Shown piece after piece: positions 1 to 8,517 of a DNA stretch of 46,013 bases. Positions within the stretch are counted from its first letter, which is position 1. Each line of letters starts with the position of its first letter. Source of the stretch: Paracoccaceae bacterium (GTDB lineage: Bacteria; Pseudomonadota; Alphaproteobacteria; Rhodobacterales; Rhodobacteraceae); the NCBI GenBank assembly GCA_030066905.1, contig JASJAR010000017.1, positions 1-46,013 of the forward strand, in the 5' to 3' direction. The notes beneath the pieces were generated by a model. It saw nothing but the letters and a program-made list of their open reading frames with translations, searched no databases and was not told the DNA's origin. Both the position numbers and the translations under genes were made by a program.

Positions 1-80
1 CACCCCCCAGAGTATTTTCGGAACAAAGAAGGGGGGAGGGGCCCGGGCGACCGGAGCACCCGGGCCGGGGAGGGGACACC

Positions 81-2318
81 ATGGCGAGCACAGACACGGA
101 CGCCGGCGACCATCTGATCGCCGAGGGTGTCGACGAGGAACCCGTCGAGGCCAACCGGCGGCATTTCGAAGGCCGCGCCTGGTGGTTCATTGCCACCTAT
201 GCCGCCCTCTATGCGGCGTTCCACATGGCCGCGCTCAACGGGCTGTCGATCTCGGACTGGACCGGTGTTGAGGTGCCGTTCCTGCCGACCTTCCCGCTCG
301 AGACCTGGAATTTCCGCATCGTCCATATCGCTGGGGCGCTGGGCCTTGGGTTCCTGCTCTTCGCGGCGCGCACGGATTTTCCCGAAGACGCGCGCGGCGG
401 CGGCTGGGTCGCCTATGCCTCCTACGCCCTCGGCGCGCTGGCGCTCTTCTCCGCCGGTGTGGCGGTCTGGTTTGCGCTAGAAATCCAGGGCGGGCTGATG
501 TGGAACGGCATCGACGAGACGCTGAAGTTCCGCGAGACCTATCTCTTCGGCCTGCCGCTGCTCATCGCCACGGCGGGCGCGATTGCGCTCGGCTGGGGGC
601 ATCGCCGGGCGCGCTCGGGGTTTGCCGCCCCCGATGTGGTGCTGGCGATCTGCGGCGTTTCAGTCGCGATCTATCTCATCACGATCTACGGCACGCTCAT
701 GCGGAACTCCACAGGCACGCCGTTTGCGCCCATCGGGATTTCCATCGCCGCGGTGGCCGGAACCGCGCTTATCATGGAGCTCACCCGCCGCGTGGCTGGG
801 ATGGCGCTCATCGTCATCGCCGGGATCTTTCTGGCCTACGTTTTCACCGGGCAATATCTGCCGGGGTTTCTCAACTCCCCGCCGATCTCCTGGCAGAGGT
901 TTTTCAGCCAAGTCTATACCGATGCGGGCATTCTCGGGCCGACGACAGCGGTGTCCTCGACCTATATCATCCTCTTCATCATCTTCGCAGCCTTCCTTCA
1001 GGCGTCGAAGGTCGGCGACTACTTCGTCAACTTCGCCTTTGCCGCTGCGGGCCGCGCCCGGGGCGGGCCGGCGAAGGTGGCGATCTTCGCCTCCGGTCTG
1101 ATGGGGATGATCAACGGCACGTCGGCGGGCAATGTCGTGGCCACCGGTTCGCTGACGATCCCGCTGATGAAGAAGGTCGGCTATCATCGCAAGACCGCCG
1201 GGGCGGTGGAGGCCGCCGCCTCGACGGGCGGGCAGATCATGCCGCCGATCATGGGGGCCGGGGCCTTCATCATGGCCGAGATCACCGGCATTCCCTATAC
1301 CGAGATCGCGGTCGCCGCGATCATTCCGGCGGTGCTCTATTTTGTGTCGGTCTACTTCATGGTCGACTTCGAGGCCGCCAAGCTCGGCATGCGGGGGATG
1401 CGCGAAGACGAGCTGCCGAAGTTCAACAAGATGGTCCGGCAGGTCTATCTCTTCATCCCGATTGTCATCCTGATCTACGCGCTCTTCATGGGCTATTCGG
1501 TGATCCGCGCCGGCACGCTGGCGACGGTCGCGGCCGCCGTCGTCTCCTGGCTCACCCCGTTTCGGATGGGCCCGCGGGGGATCGCTAAGGCGTTCGAACT
1601 GGCGGGCATCATGTCGATCCAGATCATCGCGGTCTGCGCCTGTGCCGGCATCATCGTGGGCGTGATCAGCCTCACCGGGGTCGGCGCGCGGTTCTCGTCG
1701 CTTCTGCTCGGGATCGCGGAGAACTCGCAGCTTCTGGCGCTCTTCTTCGCGATGTGCATCTCGATTCTTCTGGGCATGGGGATGCCGACGACGGCGGCCT
1801 ATGCGGTGGCCGCGAGCGTCGTTGCGCCGGGGCTCGTACAGCTCGGCATCCCGCAACTCACGGCCCATTTCTTCGTCTTCTACTTTGCCGTCCTCTCGGC
1901 GATCACCCCGCCCGTGGCGCTGGCCAGTTACGCCGCGGCGGGCATATCCGGGGCGAACCCGATGGAGACCTCGGTGGCGAGCTTCAAGATCGGGATCGCC
2001 GCCTTCATCGTGCCGTTCATGTTCTTCTACAACTCGGCGATCCTGATGGACGGGACCTCGTTCGAGGTCGCCCGCGCCGGGCTGACGGCCGTGGTCGGGG
2101 TGTTTCTGCTCTCCTCGGGCGTGCAGGGCTGGGTGATGGGCGGCCGGGCGGCGTGGTTCGTGCGCCTCGGCGCCGTCGCCGCCGCACTCTTCATGATCGA
2201 GGGCGGGGGTCTGACGGATCTGATCGGTGTCGCGCTGGCCGTCGTCATGTTCGGCGTCCAGAAGGTGTTCCGGCCGGACCCGACCGCCCCGATCCCGGTA
2301 CGCGGGACGGCGGATTAG
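81..2318 (+). CDS. TRAP transporter fused permease (TAXI type, DctQ-DctM fusion)
   Basis: 745-residue integral membrane protein. It is recognised as the fused 4TM/12TM permease of tripartite ATP-independent periplasmic transporters that work with TAXI-type binding proteins. Hydrophobic segments run along almost the whole length. The DctM-like core carries the conserved Gly-rich stretches GMINGTSAGNVVATGS (about residue 345) and GMGMPTTAAYAV (about 560), followed by SAITPPVALASYAAAGI. A strong GGGGAGGGG Shine-Dalgarno lies just before the ATG. The partner TAXI binding-protein gene is not in the window and is probably just upstream. The 3' end overlaps the convergent RpiR gene by 4 bases. The substrate cannot be read from sequence; TAXI systems often carry carboxylates or amino acids. 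Confidence 0.93.
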   Translation: MASTDTDAGDHLIAEGVDEEPVEANRRHFEGRAWWFIATYAALYAAFHMAALNGLSISDWTGVEVPFLPTFPLETWNFRIVHIAGALGLGFLLFAARTDFPEDARGGGWVAYASYALGALALFSAGVAVWFALEIQGGLMWNGIDETLKFRETYLFGLPLLIATAGAIALGWGHRRARSGFAAPDVVLAICGVSVAIYLITIYGTLMRNSTGTPFAPIGISIAAVAGTALIMELTRRVAGMALIVIAGIFLAYVFTGQYLPGFLNSPPISWQRFFSQVYTDAGILGPTTAVSSTYIILFIIFAAFLQASKVGDYFVNFAFAAAGRARGGPAKVAIFASGLMGMINGTSAGNVVATGSLTIPLMKKVGYHRKTAGAVEAAASTGGQIMPPIMGAGAFIMAEITGIPYTEIAVAAIIPAVLYFVSVYFMVDFEAAKLGMRGMREDELPKFNKMVRQVYLFIPIVILIYALFMGYSVIRAGTLATVAAAVVSWLTPFRMGPRGIAKAFELAGIMSIQIIAVCACAGIIVGVISLTGVGARFSSLLLGIAENSQLLALFFAMCISILLGMGMPTTAAYAVAASVVAPGLVQLGIPQLTAHFFVFYFAVLSAITPPVALASYAAAGISGANPMETSVASFKIGIAAFIVPFMFFYNSAILMDGTSFEVARAGLTAVVGVFLLSSGVQGWVMGGRAAWFVRLGAVAAALFMIEGGGLTDLIGVALAVVMFGVQKVFRPDPTAPIPVRGTAD

Positions 2319-3187
2319 AACTTCCGGAAGAACTGGGTCCGGTCGAACATCTCCTCAAGCGCCTGCATCCGGGCCCTGGTGGTGTTCCAGTCGCGCTCCT
2401 GCACTTCGGCGATGATCGTCTCGACAAGGAGCATGGTCGCCACGCTCGAATCCCAGGCCGAGGGCACCGCGATGCGGTTGTGAAAGGCGATGTCGGCGAA
2501 CTCGGCAACCGGCGACTGCCACTGGTCCGAAAAGAGGACGATCTGCGTCCCGCGTTCGCGGGCGAGTTCGGCCAGCCGCAGGGTCGAGTTCTCGTAGCGC
2601 CGCACGTCGAAGATCACGATCACGTCCTCGGGGCCGACATCGAGGAGGTAATGGGGCCAGGCGTTGGAGTTGGAGGCGATGTAGGTGACGTTGTCGCGGA
2701 TCACCTGGAGGTGGAGGTAGAGGTAGTCCGCGAGAGTCCGGGTGATTCGGCCGCCGACGATGTAGACCTTGCGGGCAGGGTCGGCGAGGAGATCGCAGGC
2801 CGCTTCGAACTCGGCCGGCTCCACCTCCTCGAGCGACCGGCCGATATTTTCGATCACCGCCTTGGTGAAGCGGTTGAGGATATGCTCGTCCGGCGCGGTA
2901 TCGACCCAGCGTTCGCGCTTGGTGAGCGGCCCCGAGATCTTCTCGTTGAGCTCGACCCGCAGGGCCTCCTGAAATGCGGGAAACCCCGCGAATCCGATCT
3001 TTTGCACGAGCCGGGCCACGGTCGGCGTCGACACCTGGGCGTCTTCGGCAAGCGATGTGATCGTGCCGAGCCCGGAGGCCGGATAGGTCCTCAGGATCAC
3101 GTCCGACAATTGTCGCTCGGAGCGCGTCAGCGTCGCGTCATGGGTCTTGAGGCGCTCCGCGACGGTGACTTTGTTCGCCGAAGTCAT
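2315..3187 (-). CDS. MurR/RpiR family transcriptional regulator with SIS domain
   Basis: 290 residues. An N-terminal HTH_6 (RpiR) domain covers about residues 10-85 (LTRSERQLSDVIL, then TSLAEDAQVSTPTVARLVQKIGF as the helix-turn-helix). It is followed by a SIS phosphosugar-type effector domain at about 120-260 (VYIVGGRITRTLADYL, VIVIFDVRRYE). The gene is transcribed away from the hydrolase/TRAP/ligase run. Two matching inverted repeats in the 123-bp divergent spacer are probable binding sites, so it most likely represses the rightward operon and possibly itself. RpiR proteins bind phosphosugars in many cases, but members control very different catabolic operons, so the effector is unknown. Confidence 0.93.
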   Translation of the reverse strand: MTSANKVTVAERLKTHDATLTRSERQLSDVILRTYPASGLGTITSLAEDAQVSTPTVARLVQKIGFAGFPAFQEALRVELNEKISGPLTKRERWVDTAPDEHILNRFTKAVIENIGRSLEEVEPAEFEAACDLLADPARKVYIVGGRITRTLADYLYLHLQVIRDNVTYIASNSNAWPHYLLDVGPEDVIVIFDVRRYENSTLRLAELARERGTQIVLFSDQWQSPVAEFADIAFHNRIAVPSAWDSSVATMLLVETIIAEVQERDWNTTRARMQALEEMFDRTQFFRKF

Positions 3188-3239
3188 GGGCCGGGCTCCA
3201 TTCTCGCAATGCTCAAAATATATACAATTGACCCCACTA

Positions 3240-3255
3240 TGAAGAGAAACCTTCA
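3240..3255. promoter_or_regulatory. Candidate RpiR operator, site 1 (TGAAG-N6-CTTCA)
   Basis: Inverted repeat TGAAG AGAAAC CTTCA between the divergent regulator and hydrolase genes. Its arms and spacing are identical to site 2, 43 bases downstream. It lies upstream of an AT-rich stretch (TATATATT on the minus strand) that could be the -10 of the regulator gene, which would allow autoregulation. Assignment to this RpiR protein is inference from position. Confidence 0.5.
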
Positions 3256-3263
3256 GAAATAAA

Positions 3264-3293
3264 TTGACATAACGCCGCAGGCTGAAGAATGTT
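3264..3293 (+). promoter_or_regulatory. Candidate promoter of the hydrolase-TRAP-ligase run
   Basis: A perfect TTGACA (3264-3269) is followed, after 18 bases, by a weak -10-like AATGTT (3288-3293). The -10 lies inside operator site 2, so a bound repressor would occlude it. The downstream ATG is at 3311. Confidence 0.4.
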
Positions 3294-3299
3294 CTTCAG
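3282..3299. promoter_or_regulatory. Candidate RpiR operator, site 2 (CTGAAGAA-TG-TTCTTCAG)
   Basis: Inverted repeat with perfect 8-bp arms, CTGAAGAA and TTCTTCAG, around TG. Its core TGAAG-N6-CTTCA matches site 1. It overlaps the probable -10 of the rightward promoter, which fits repression by the adjacent RpiR protein. Confidence 0.6.
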
Positions 3300-3310
3300 A
3301 AGCCACGGGG

Positions 3311-4078
3311 ATGTCAGTGTCCGACACGCGATCACAGTCTGAAGTCCTGCCGGTCGCCGAGGTCATCGCCGCCGAAGCGGCCGGTCCGCTTGTCGTCGTC
3401 TGCGAACATGCCAGCCCTTTCATTCCGGAGGTCTTCGCCCGCCTCGGGGTGAGCGAGGAGGTCGCCACCAGCCACGCCGCCTGGGACCCGGGCGCGGGGG
3501 CTCTGGCCGAACGCATCGCGCGGCGCTTCGACAGCCCATATGTCCGCAGCAACGTCTCGCGCATGGTTTACGACTGCAACCGCCCGCCCGAGGCAGAGGA
3601 TGCGATGCCGCGGCTGAGCGAGATCTACCTCATCCCGGGCAATGACGGGCTCACCGAAACCCAGCGCCACCGGCGGATCGACGATTACTACCGGCCCTTC
3701 GAGACGCTGCTCGAGGCCACTCTGTCCGCCCGCCCCTCTGCCGTTTTGGTCACGGTCCACAGTTTCACGCCCGTCTACCGCGGTCTCAGGCGCGATGTCG
3801 AAATCGGGATCGTTCACGACACCGACCGGCGCCTGGCCGATGCGGTGCTCGATGTCGCTGCGGGGTATGACATCCGCCGCAACGAGCCCTATGCCCCGGA
3901 GGACGGGGTGACCCATACGCTCAAGCGCCACGCCCTGCCGACGGGCCGCCTCAACGTGATGCTTGAGGTGCGCAACGACCTTCTGGCGACGGGCGGCGCA
4001 ATCGACAAAATGGCCGATTGCCTGTCGGGGTGGCTCGATCTGGCCCTTGCCCGTCTTGCCGCGGAGGCCGGGGCTTGA
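3311..4078 (+). CDS. N-formylglutamate amidohydrolase family protein
   Basis: 255 residues. Family signatures are VVCEHASPFIPE near the N-terminus, VRSNVSRMVYDCNRP, a LVTVHSFTP segment and a C-terminal LEVRNDLL. The fold is that of HutG-type zinc amidohydrolases, which release glutamate from an N-substituted glutamate. No other histidine-degradation gene is nearby. Instead it opens a run with a glutamine-synthetase-like ligase and two dehydrogenases, so a role in hydrolysing a gamma-glutamyl amide at the end of a gamma-glutamylation pathway is plausible (inference). Its stop overlaps the TTG start of the TRAP small subunit. Confidence 0.85.
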   Translation: MSVSDTRSQSEVLPVAEVIAAEAAGPLVVVCEHASPFIPEVFARLGVSEEVATSHAAWDPGAGALAERIARRFDSPYVRSNVSRMVYDCNRPPEAEDAMPRLSEIYLIPGNDGLTETQRHRRIDDYYRPFETLLEATLSARPSAVLVTVHSFTPVYRGLRRDVEIGIVHDTDRRLADAVLDVAAGYDIRRNEPYAPEDGVTHTLKRHALPTGRLNVMLEVRNDLLATGGAIDKMADCLSGWLDLALARLAAEAGA

Positions 4079-4668
4079 GGGCGCTCCGGGCCTATATCCG
4101 CGTCGTCGATGGGTTCAACTACCGCGTCGGCCGGGTGGTGATGTACGGCATCTTCGTGATGATGGGCATCCTTTTGTGGTCGTCCTTCTCCAAGGTCGCC
4201 CTCGTCCCCTCGCTCTGGACACTCGAAATGGCCCAGTTCGCCATGGTCGCCTATTACATGCTGGGCGGGCCCTATTCGATCCAGATGGGCTCCCATGTGC
4301 GGATGGACCTCTTCTACGGAAGCTGGTCGGACCGGCGCAAAGCCTGGTTCGACGCCTGCACGGTGCTGTTTTTGATCTTCTATCTCGGAGTGCTCCTCTG
4401 GGGCGGGCTCTCCTCGGCCTCCTATTCCCTAGGCGATTTCCGGGGCGAGCCGGTGCAGTTCTTCGGCCGCATCATCGGGGCGTTCTTCACCGGCGGCCCG
4501 ACGGCGGCGGCCGAGGAAATCGGGTTTCTCGAACAGAGTGCGACCTCCTGGCGGCCTTATCTCTGGCCGATCAAGTTCATCATGGTCGTCGCGATCTTTC
4601 TGATGCTCCTTCAGGCCGTCTCGGAGTTCTTCAAGGACATCCTGCGGCTCCGGGGGGCCGAGATTTGA
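4075..4668 (+). CDS. TRAP transporter small permease subunit (DctQ family)
   Basis: 197 residues, about four transmembrane segments, beginning (M)RALRAYIRVVDGFNYRVGRV. I chose TTG at 4075, which overlaps the preceding TGA and has GGAGG (4063-4067) seven bases upstream. The earlier in-frame ATG at 4018 lies inside the hydrolase gene and would add an unrelated Arg/Pro/Cys-rich leader. DctQ proteins are the small membrane partner of DctM. The gene overlaps dctM by three bases (ATGA type). Confidence 0.9.
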   Translation: MRALRAYIRVVDGFNYRVGRVVMYGIFVMMGILLWSSFSKVALVPSLWTLEMAQFAMVAYYMLGGPYSIQMGSHVRMDLFYGSWSDRRKAWFDACTVLFLIFYLGVLLWGGLSSASYSLGDFRGEPVQFFGRIIGAFFTGGPTAAAEEIGFLEQSATSWRPYLWPIKFIMVVAIFLMLLQAVSEFFKDILRLRGAEI

Positions 4669-5993
4669 TGTCCTACGAACTCATCGCCATCCTTATGTTT
4701 TCGACGATGATGCTGATGCTCTTCACCGGCCAGCGGGTCTTCGGCGCCATCGGCGTGGTGGCGGTGGTCGCGGCCCTTCTGCTCTGGGGCGACCGGGGCG
4801 GCTACGATCTGGGGTTCTCGGCGGCCATCAAGCTCATGCGCTGGTACCCGCTTTTGACCCTGCCGATGTTCATCTTCATGGGCTACGTGCTCTCGGAATC
4901 GAAGATCGCCGACGACCTCTACCGGATGTTCCATGTCTGGACGGGCGGGATGCCCGGCGGCCTCGCCATGGGCACGATCGGGCTGATGGTGCTGATCTCG
5001 GCGATGAACGGGCTCAGCGTGGCCGGCATGGCCATCGGGGCGACGATCGCGCTGCCGGAGCTTCTGAAGCGGAACTACGACAAGCTGATGGTGACCGGTG
5101 TCGTCCAGGCCGGCTCATCCTTAGGCATTCTCGTGCCCCCATCGGTCGTGCTCGTGCTCTACGCGATGATCGCCCGCCAGCCTGTGGGCCAGCTTTGGCT
5201 GGCAGGCGTCTTTCCGGGCCTGATGATGGCCGCGCTCTTCATCCTTTATATCTACATTCGCTGCCGGATCACGCCGTCGCTGGGGTCCGTCCTGCCGGCC
5301 GAGGAGCGCGATGTGGGCTGGCCCGAAAAGCTCCGGCTTCTGAGGGCGGGGCTTTTGCCCGTAGGCATTTTCGCGGTGATGATGGTGCCCTTCGTCAACG
5401 GCTGGACCTCGCTTGTCGAAAGCTCCGCCATCGGAGCGCTCGCCGCGTTCTTCGCTGCCGTTTTCAAAGGCCGGATGACCCGCGAGGTCTTCGACACGTC
5501 GCTGCGCAACACCCTCGGCATCTCATGCATGTTCATGTGGATCATCCTCGCCGCCCTCGCCTTCGGCGCGGTGTTCGACGGGCTCGGTGCGGTGAAGGCG
5601 ATCGAGGGGCTTTTCACTGAGCAACTCGGCCTCAGCCCCTGGATGATCCTCATCCTGATGCAGCTTTCGTTCATTCTGCTGGGGACATTCCTCGACGACA
5701 CCGCGATGCTCGTCATCGTCGCCCCGCTCTATGTGCCCCTCGTTGGCCAGCTCGGCTTCGATCTCATCTGGTACGGCATCCTCTACACGATCACCTGCCA
5801 GATCGCCTACATGACCCCGCCCTTCGGCTATAACCTCTTTCTGATGCGCGCCATGGCGCCCCCCGAAATCGCTCTGTCGGACATCTACCGCTCGATCATC
5901 CCCTTCGTCGGCGTGATGGTCATCGCCTTGGTGCTCGTCATGCTGTTCCCCGAAATCGCCCTGTGGCTACCGGGCTATGTCTATGGAAATTAA
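4668..5993 (+). CDS. TRAP transporter large permease subunit (DctM family)
   Basis: 441 residues, about 12 transmembrane segments. DctM hallmarks include LPMFIFMGYVLSESKIADDLY, the GGMPGGLAMGTIG loop, AGSSLGILVPPSVVLVLYAMI, and LLGTFLDDTAMLVIVAPLYVPL followed by AYMTPPFGYNLFLM. The start is the ATG overlapping the dctQ stop. It forms a complete DctPQM transporter with the genes on either side. Substrate is not identifiable; location beside a ligase/dehydrogenase set suggests it imports the substrate of that pathway (inference). Confidence 0.94.
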   Translation: MSYELIAILMFSTMMLMLFTGQRVFGAIGVVAVVAALLLWGDRGGYDLGFSAAIKLMRWYPLLTLPMFIFMGYVLSESKIADDLYRMFHVWTGGMPGGLAMGTIGLMVLISAMNGLSVAGMAIGATIALPELLKRNYDKLMVTGVVQAGSSLGILVPPSVVLVLYAMIARQPVGQLWLAGVFPGLMMAALFILYIYIRCRITPSLGSVLPAEERDVGWPEKLRLLRAGLLPVGIFAVMMVPFVNGWTSLVESSAIGALAAFFAAVFKGRMTREVFDTSLRNTLGISCMFMWIILAALAFGAVFDGLGAVKAIEGLFTEQLGLSPWMILILMQLSFILLGTFLDDTAMLVIVAPLYVPLVGQLGFDLIWYGILYTITCQIAYMTPPFGYNLFLMRAMAPPEIALSDIYRSIIPFVGVMVIALVLVMLFPEIALWLPGYVYGN

Positions 5994-6053
5994 CCACAAC
6001 AAGACTCCGACGCGCGGAGCGACCCAGACCCAACTCACCAAGGAGAAGACGAC

Positions 6054-7091
6054 ATGACCACCAGACGCAAGTTTATCCGCACAGCCGGTCTCGGGGGTGC
6101 CGCCGCGCTCGCCGCACCGGCTGTCGTCAAGGCCCAGGCCCCGATCCGCTGGCGGCTTCAGACCTATGCCGGCTCCGCGCTCGGCGAACATGTGACGAAA
6201 CCGATGGTAGATTTCGTCAACAACGCCGCCAATGGCGAGATGGAGATCGAGCTCTTTTTCGCCGACCAGATCGTGCCCACGGGCGAGCTTTTCCAGGCGC
6301 TCCAGCGCGGCACCATCGACGCGGTCCATTCCGACGACGACTCGATGGCTTCGCCGACGCCGCTGCGGCAATTCGGCGGGTACTTCCCGTTTGCGACGAA
6401 GCACATCCTCGACGTGCCGGTGCTCTTCAACCAATACGGGCTCGCAGACATCTGGCGCGAGGAATACGAAAAGGTCGGCGTGGCCTGGATTTCGGCGGCC
6501 GGCCAAGACCCCTGCAACTTCAACACGACGAAGGAGATCACCTCGGTCGCCGATCTCGACGGGCTGCGCCTCTACACCTTCCCGACCGCTGGTCGGTTCC
6601 TCTCGAAGTTCGGCGTCGTGCCGGTCAACATTCCTTACGAGGACGCCGAGGTCGCGGTGCAAACCGGCGAGCTTGACGGGATGGCCTGGTCGGGCATCAC
6701 CGAGGACTACACCGTCGGCTGGGCCGATGTGACCGACTACTTCCTGACGAACAACATCTCGGGCGCCTGGATCGGCTCGTGGTTCGTAAACCAGGGCCAA
6801 TGGGCGGACCTGCCCGACCACCTCAAGTCGCTCGTCCTCGCGGCGACGCAAGCGGGCCACACCTACCGCAACCAATGGTATTGGGGCGGCGAGGCGGCCC
6901 TGCGCGCGGGTGGCGACAAGCTCGAACTCCGCACCGTCCCGGCCTCCGAATGGGCCGAGGTCGAGGATGCTGCCAAGGAGTTCTGGGACGAGGTCGCCGA
7001 GGAAGGCGAGCTTCAGGCGCGGATCGTCGGCATCTTCCGCGAGTACAACTCGGTCATCAACCAAGCCGGACCTCCCTACAACTTCGGCTGA
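6054..7091 (+). CDS. TRAP transporter substrate-binding protein (DctP family)
   Basis: 345 residues. The N-terminus MTTRRKFIRTAGLGGAAALA is a twin-arginine signal with likely cleavage near AQA, so the protein is exported folded to the periplasm. The mature part is a DctP-type binding protein (LGEHVTKPMVDFVNNA, LFFADQIVPTGELFQALQRGTID, GLRLYTFPTAGRFLSKFGVVPVNIPYED, ELDGMAWSGITEDY). AAGGAG at 6040-6045 sets the start. It is the third component of the transporter encoded upstream. A stable hairpin follows the gene and may let this abundant component outlast the downstream message. Confidence 0.93.
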   Translation: MTTRRKFIRTAGLGGAAALAAPAVVKAQAPIRWRLQTYAGSALGEHVTKPMVDFVNNAANGEMEIELFFADQIVPTGELFQALQRGTIDAVHSDDDSMASPTPLRQFGGYFPFATKHILDVPVLFNQYGLADIWREEYEKVGVAWISAAGQDPCNFNTTKEITSVADLDGLRLYTFPTAGRFLSKFGVVPVNIPYEDAEVAVQTGELDGMAWSGITEDYTVGWADVTDYFLTNNISGAWIGSWFVNQGQWADLPDHLKSLVLAATQAGHTYRNQWYWGGEAALRAGGDKLELRTVPASEWAEVEDAAKEFWDEVAEEGELQARIVGIFREYNSVINQAGPPYNFG

Positions 7092-7103
7092 GCGAGACCG
7101 TTC

Positions 7104-7127
7104 GGGGAGGCGGGCAGCCGCCTCCCC
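7104..7127 (+). terminator. Stable intercistronic hairpin after dctP, probable partial terminator or mRNA stabiliser
   Basis: Perfect 10-bp stem GGGGAGGCGG / CCGCCTCCCC with a 4-base GCAG loop, placed 12 bases after the dctP stop and 26 bases before the next ATG. No T-run follows, so it is more likely a 3'-end stabiliser or attenuator than a full terminator. Confidence 0.6.
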
Positions 7128-7153
7128 GTGAAGACTGAAGAAAGGACGACCCC

Positions 7154-8515
7154 ATGGCCGCACAGCTGAGCTTCGAGGACCTCAAGGAAAACGTCGCCAC
7201 CGGCGTGATCGACACCGTGCTCGTCTGCATGATCGACATGCAGGGCCGGCTTATGGGCAAGCGATTTCATGCGGCAAGTTTCGTCGAGCACGCCCATGAC
7301 GAGACCCATTGCTGCAACTACCTGCTGGCGACCGATCTGGAGATGGGCACTCCTGACGGTTACGCTTCGACGAACTGGGCGGCGGGCTATGGCGACTACG
7401 TCATGAAGCCCGACATGGACACCCTGCGGCAGGTGGCCTGGCTCGAAGGCACCGCAATGGTGCTTTGCGACATTCTCGACCACCATACCCATGAAGAGGT
7501 TCCCCACGCCCCGCGCGCCATGCTCAAGCGCCAGATCGCGCGGGCCGCGGCGATGGGGCTGGTGCCGATGGCTGCGACCGAGCTCGAGTTCTTCCTCTTC
7601 GAGGGCACTTATGACGCGGTGCGGAAGTCCGGCTACGCGCTGACGCCGGTCTCTGGCTATAACGAAGACTACCACATCCTTCAGACCACGAAGGAAGAGA
7701 ACGTGCTGCGCACCGTGCGCAACGCTCTCTTCGCCTCCGGCGTGCCGGTGGAAAACACCAAGGGCGAGGCCGAGACGGGGCAGGAGGAACTGAACATCCG
7801 TTACGCCGACGCGATGGCCTGCGCGGACCATCACGTCATCGCCAAGCAGGCGACGAAGGAAATCGGTTGGGCGCAGGGCGTGTCGGTCAGCTATCTGGCC
7901 AAGTGGCACAAGGCGCGGGTGGGCTCGGCGGCCCATATTCACCAGAGTCTCTGGACGCCCGAGGGCGACCCGGCCTTCTACGACAAGGGCGGGGATTATG
8001 CGATGTCGGGAACGTTGCGCGCCTATCTTGCCGGGCTTTTGAAGTACACCGCCGATACGACGTTCTTCCTCGCCCCCTACATCAATTCCTACAAGCGCTT
8101 CGCCAAGGGCACCTTCGCGCCCACGAAGGTTGCCTGGTCGGTCGACAATCGTACTGCGGGCTACCGTCTCGTCGGCGACGGCACCAAGGGCGTCCGGGTC
8201 GAATGCCGGATTCCGGGTGCGGATGTGAACCCCTATCTGGCGCTGGCCGCCCAGCTTGCCGCAGGGCTTCAGGGCATCGAGGAGGGGCTCGACCTCGAAC
8301 CGCCCGCGACGGGGGACCTCTACGACAGCGACGCCGAGGAGCTTCCCTCGACCCTGCGCGGCGCGACCGAAGCCCTGCGCGGGTCGTCGATGCTGAAGGC
8401 GGCCTTCGGCGAAGAGGTCGTTGCCCATTACGTCCGCTGTGCCGAGGTCGAGCAGGAGGAGTTCGACCGGGCGGTCACCGATTACGAAATCGCCCGCGGT
8501 TTCGAGAGGGCCTGA
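7154..8515 (+). CDS. Glutamine synthetase family protein (gamma-glutamyl-amine ligase type)
   Basis: 453 residues. It shows GS catalytic features: MAATELEFFLF (metal-binding Glu), GEAETGQEELNIRY, GSAAHIHQSLW (ATP/ammonia-site His), NSYKRF and the DNRTAGYRLV / RVECRIPGADVNPYLALAA C-terminal segments. The N-terminal IDTVLVCMIDMQGRLMGKR is typical of the GlnA3/PuuA-like branch rather than housekeeping GlnA. These enzymes join the gamma-carboxyl of glutamate to an amine. The next two genes, an aldehyde and an iron alcohol dehydrogenase, and the upstream amidohydrolase suggest the amine carries an alcohol group. The specific amine is unknown. AAAGGA precedes the ATG. Confidence 0.9.
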   Translation: MAAQLSFEDLKENVATGVIDTVLVCMIDMQGRLMGKRFHAASFVEHAHDETHCCNYLLATDLEMGTPDGYASTNWAAGYGDYVMKPDMDTLRQVAWLEGTAMVLCDILDHHTHEEVPHAPRAMLKRQIARAAAMGLVPMAATELEFFLFEGTYDAVRKSGYALTPVSGYNEDYHILQTTKEENVLRTVRNALFASGVPVENTKGEAETGQEELNIRYADAMACADHHVIAKQATKEIGWAQGVSVSYLAKWHKARVGSAAHIHQSLWTPEGDPAFYDKGGDYAMSGTLRAYLAGLLKYTADTTFFLAPYINSYKRFAKGTFAPTKVAWSVDNRTAGYRLVGDGTKGVRVECRIPGADVNPYLALAAQLAAGLQGIEEGLDLEPPATGDLYDSDAEELPSTLRGATEALRGSSMLKAAFGEEVVAHYVRCAEVEQEEFDRAVTDYEIARGFERA

Positions 8516-8517
8516 CG

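Noticed and set aside
1..80. End of a TAXI binding-protein gene or a terminator
   Set aside because: Only G-rich sequence and a ribosome binding site are visible; the preceding gene is outside the window.
3311..4078. Histidine utilisation (hut) gene
   Set aside because: No hutH, hutU, hutI or hutF nearby; the context fits a gamma-glutamyl amide hydrolase better.
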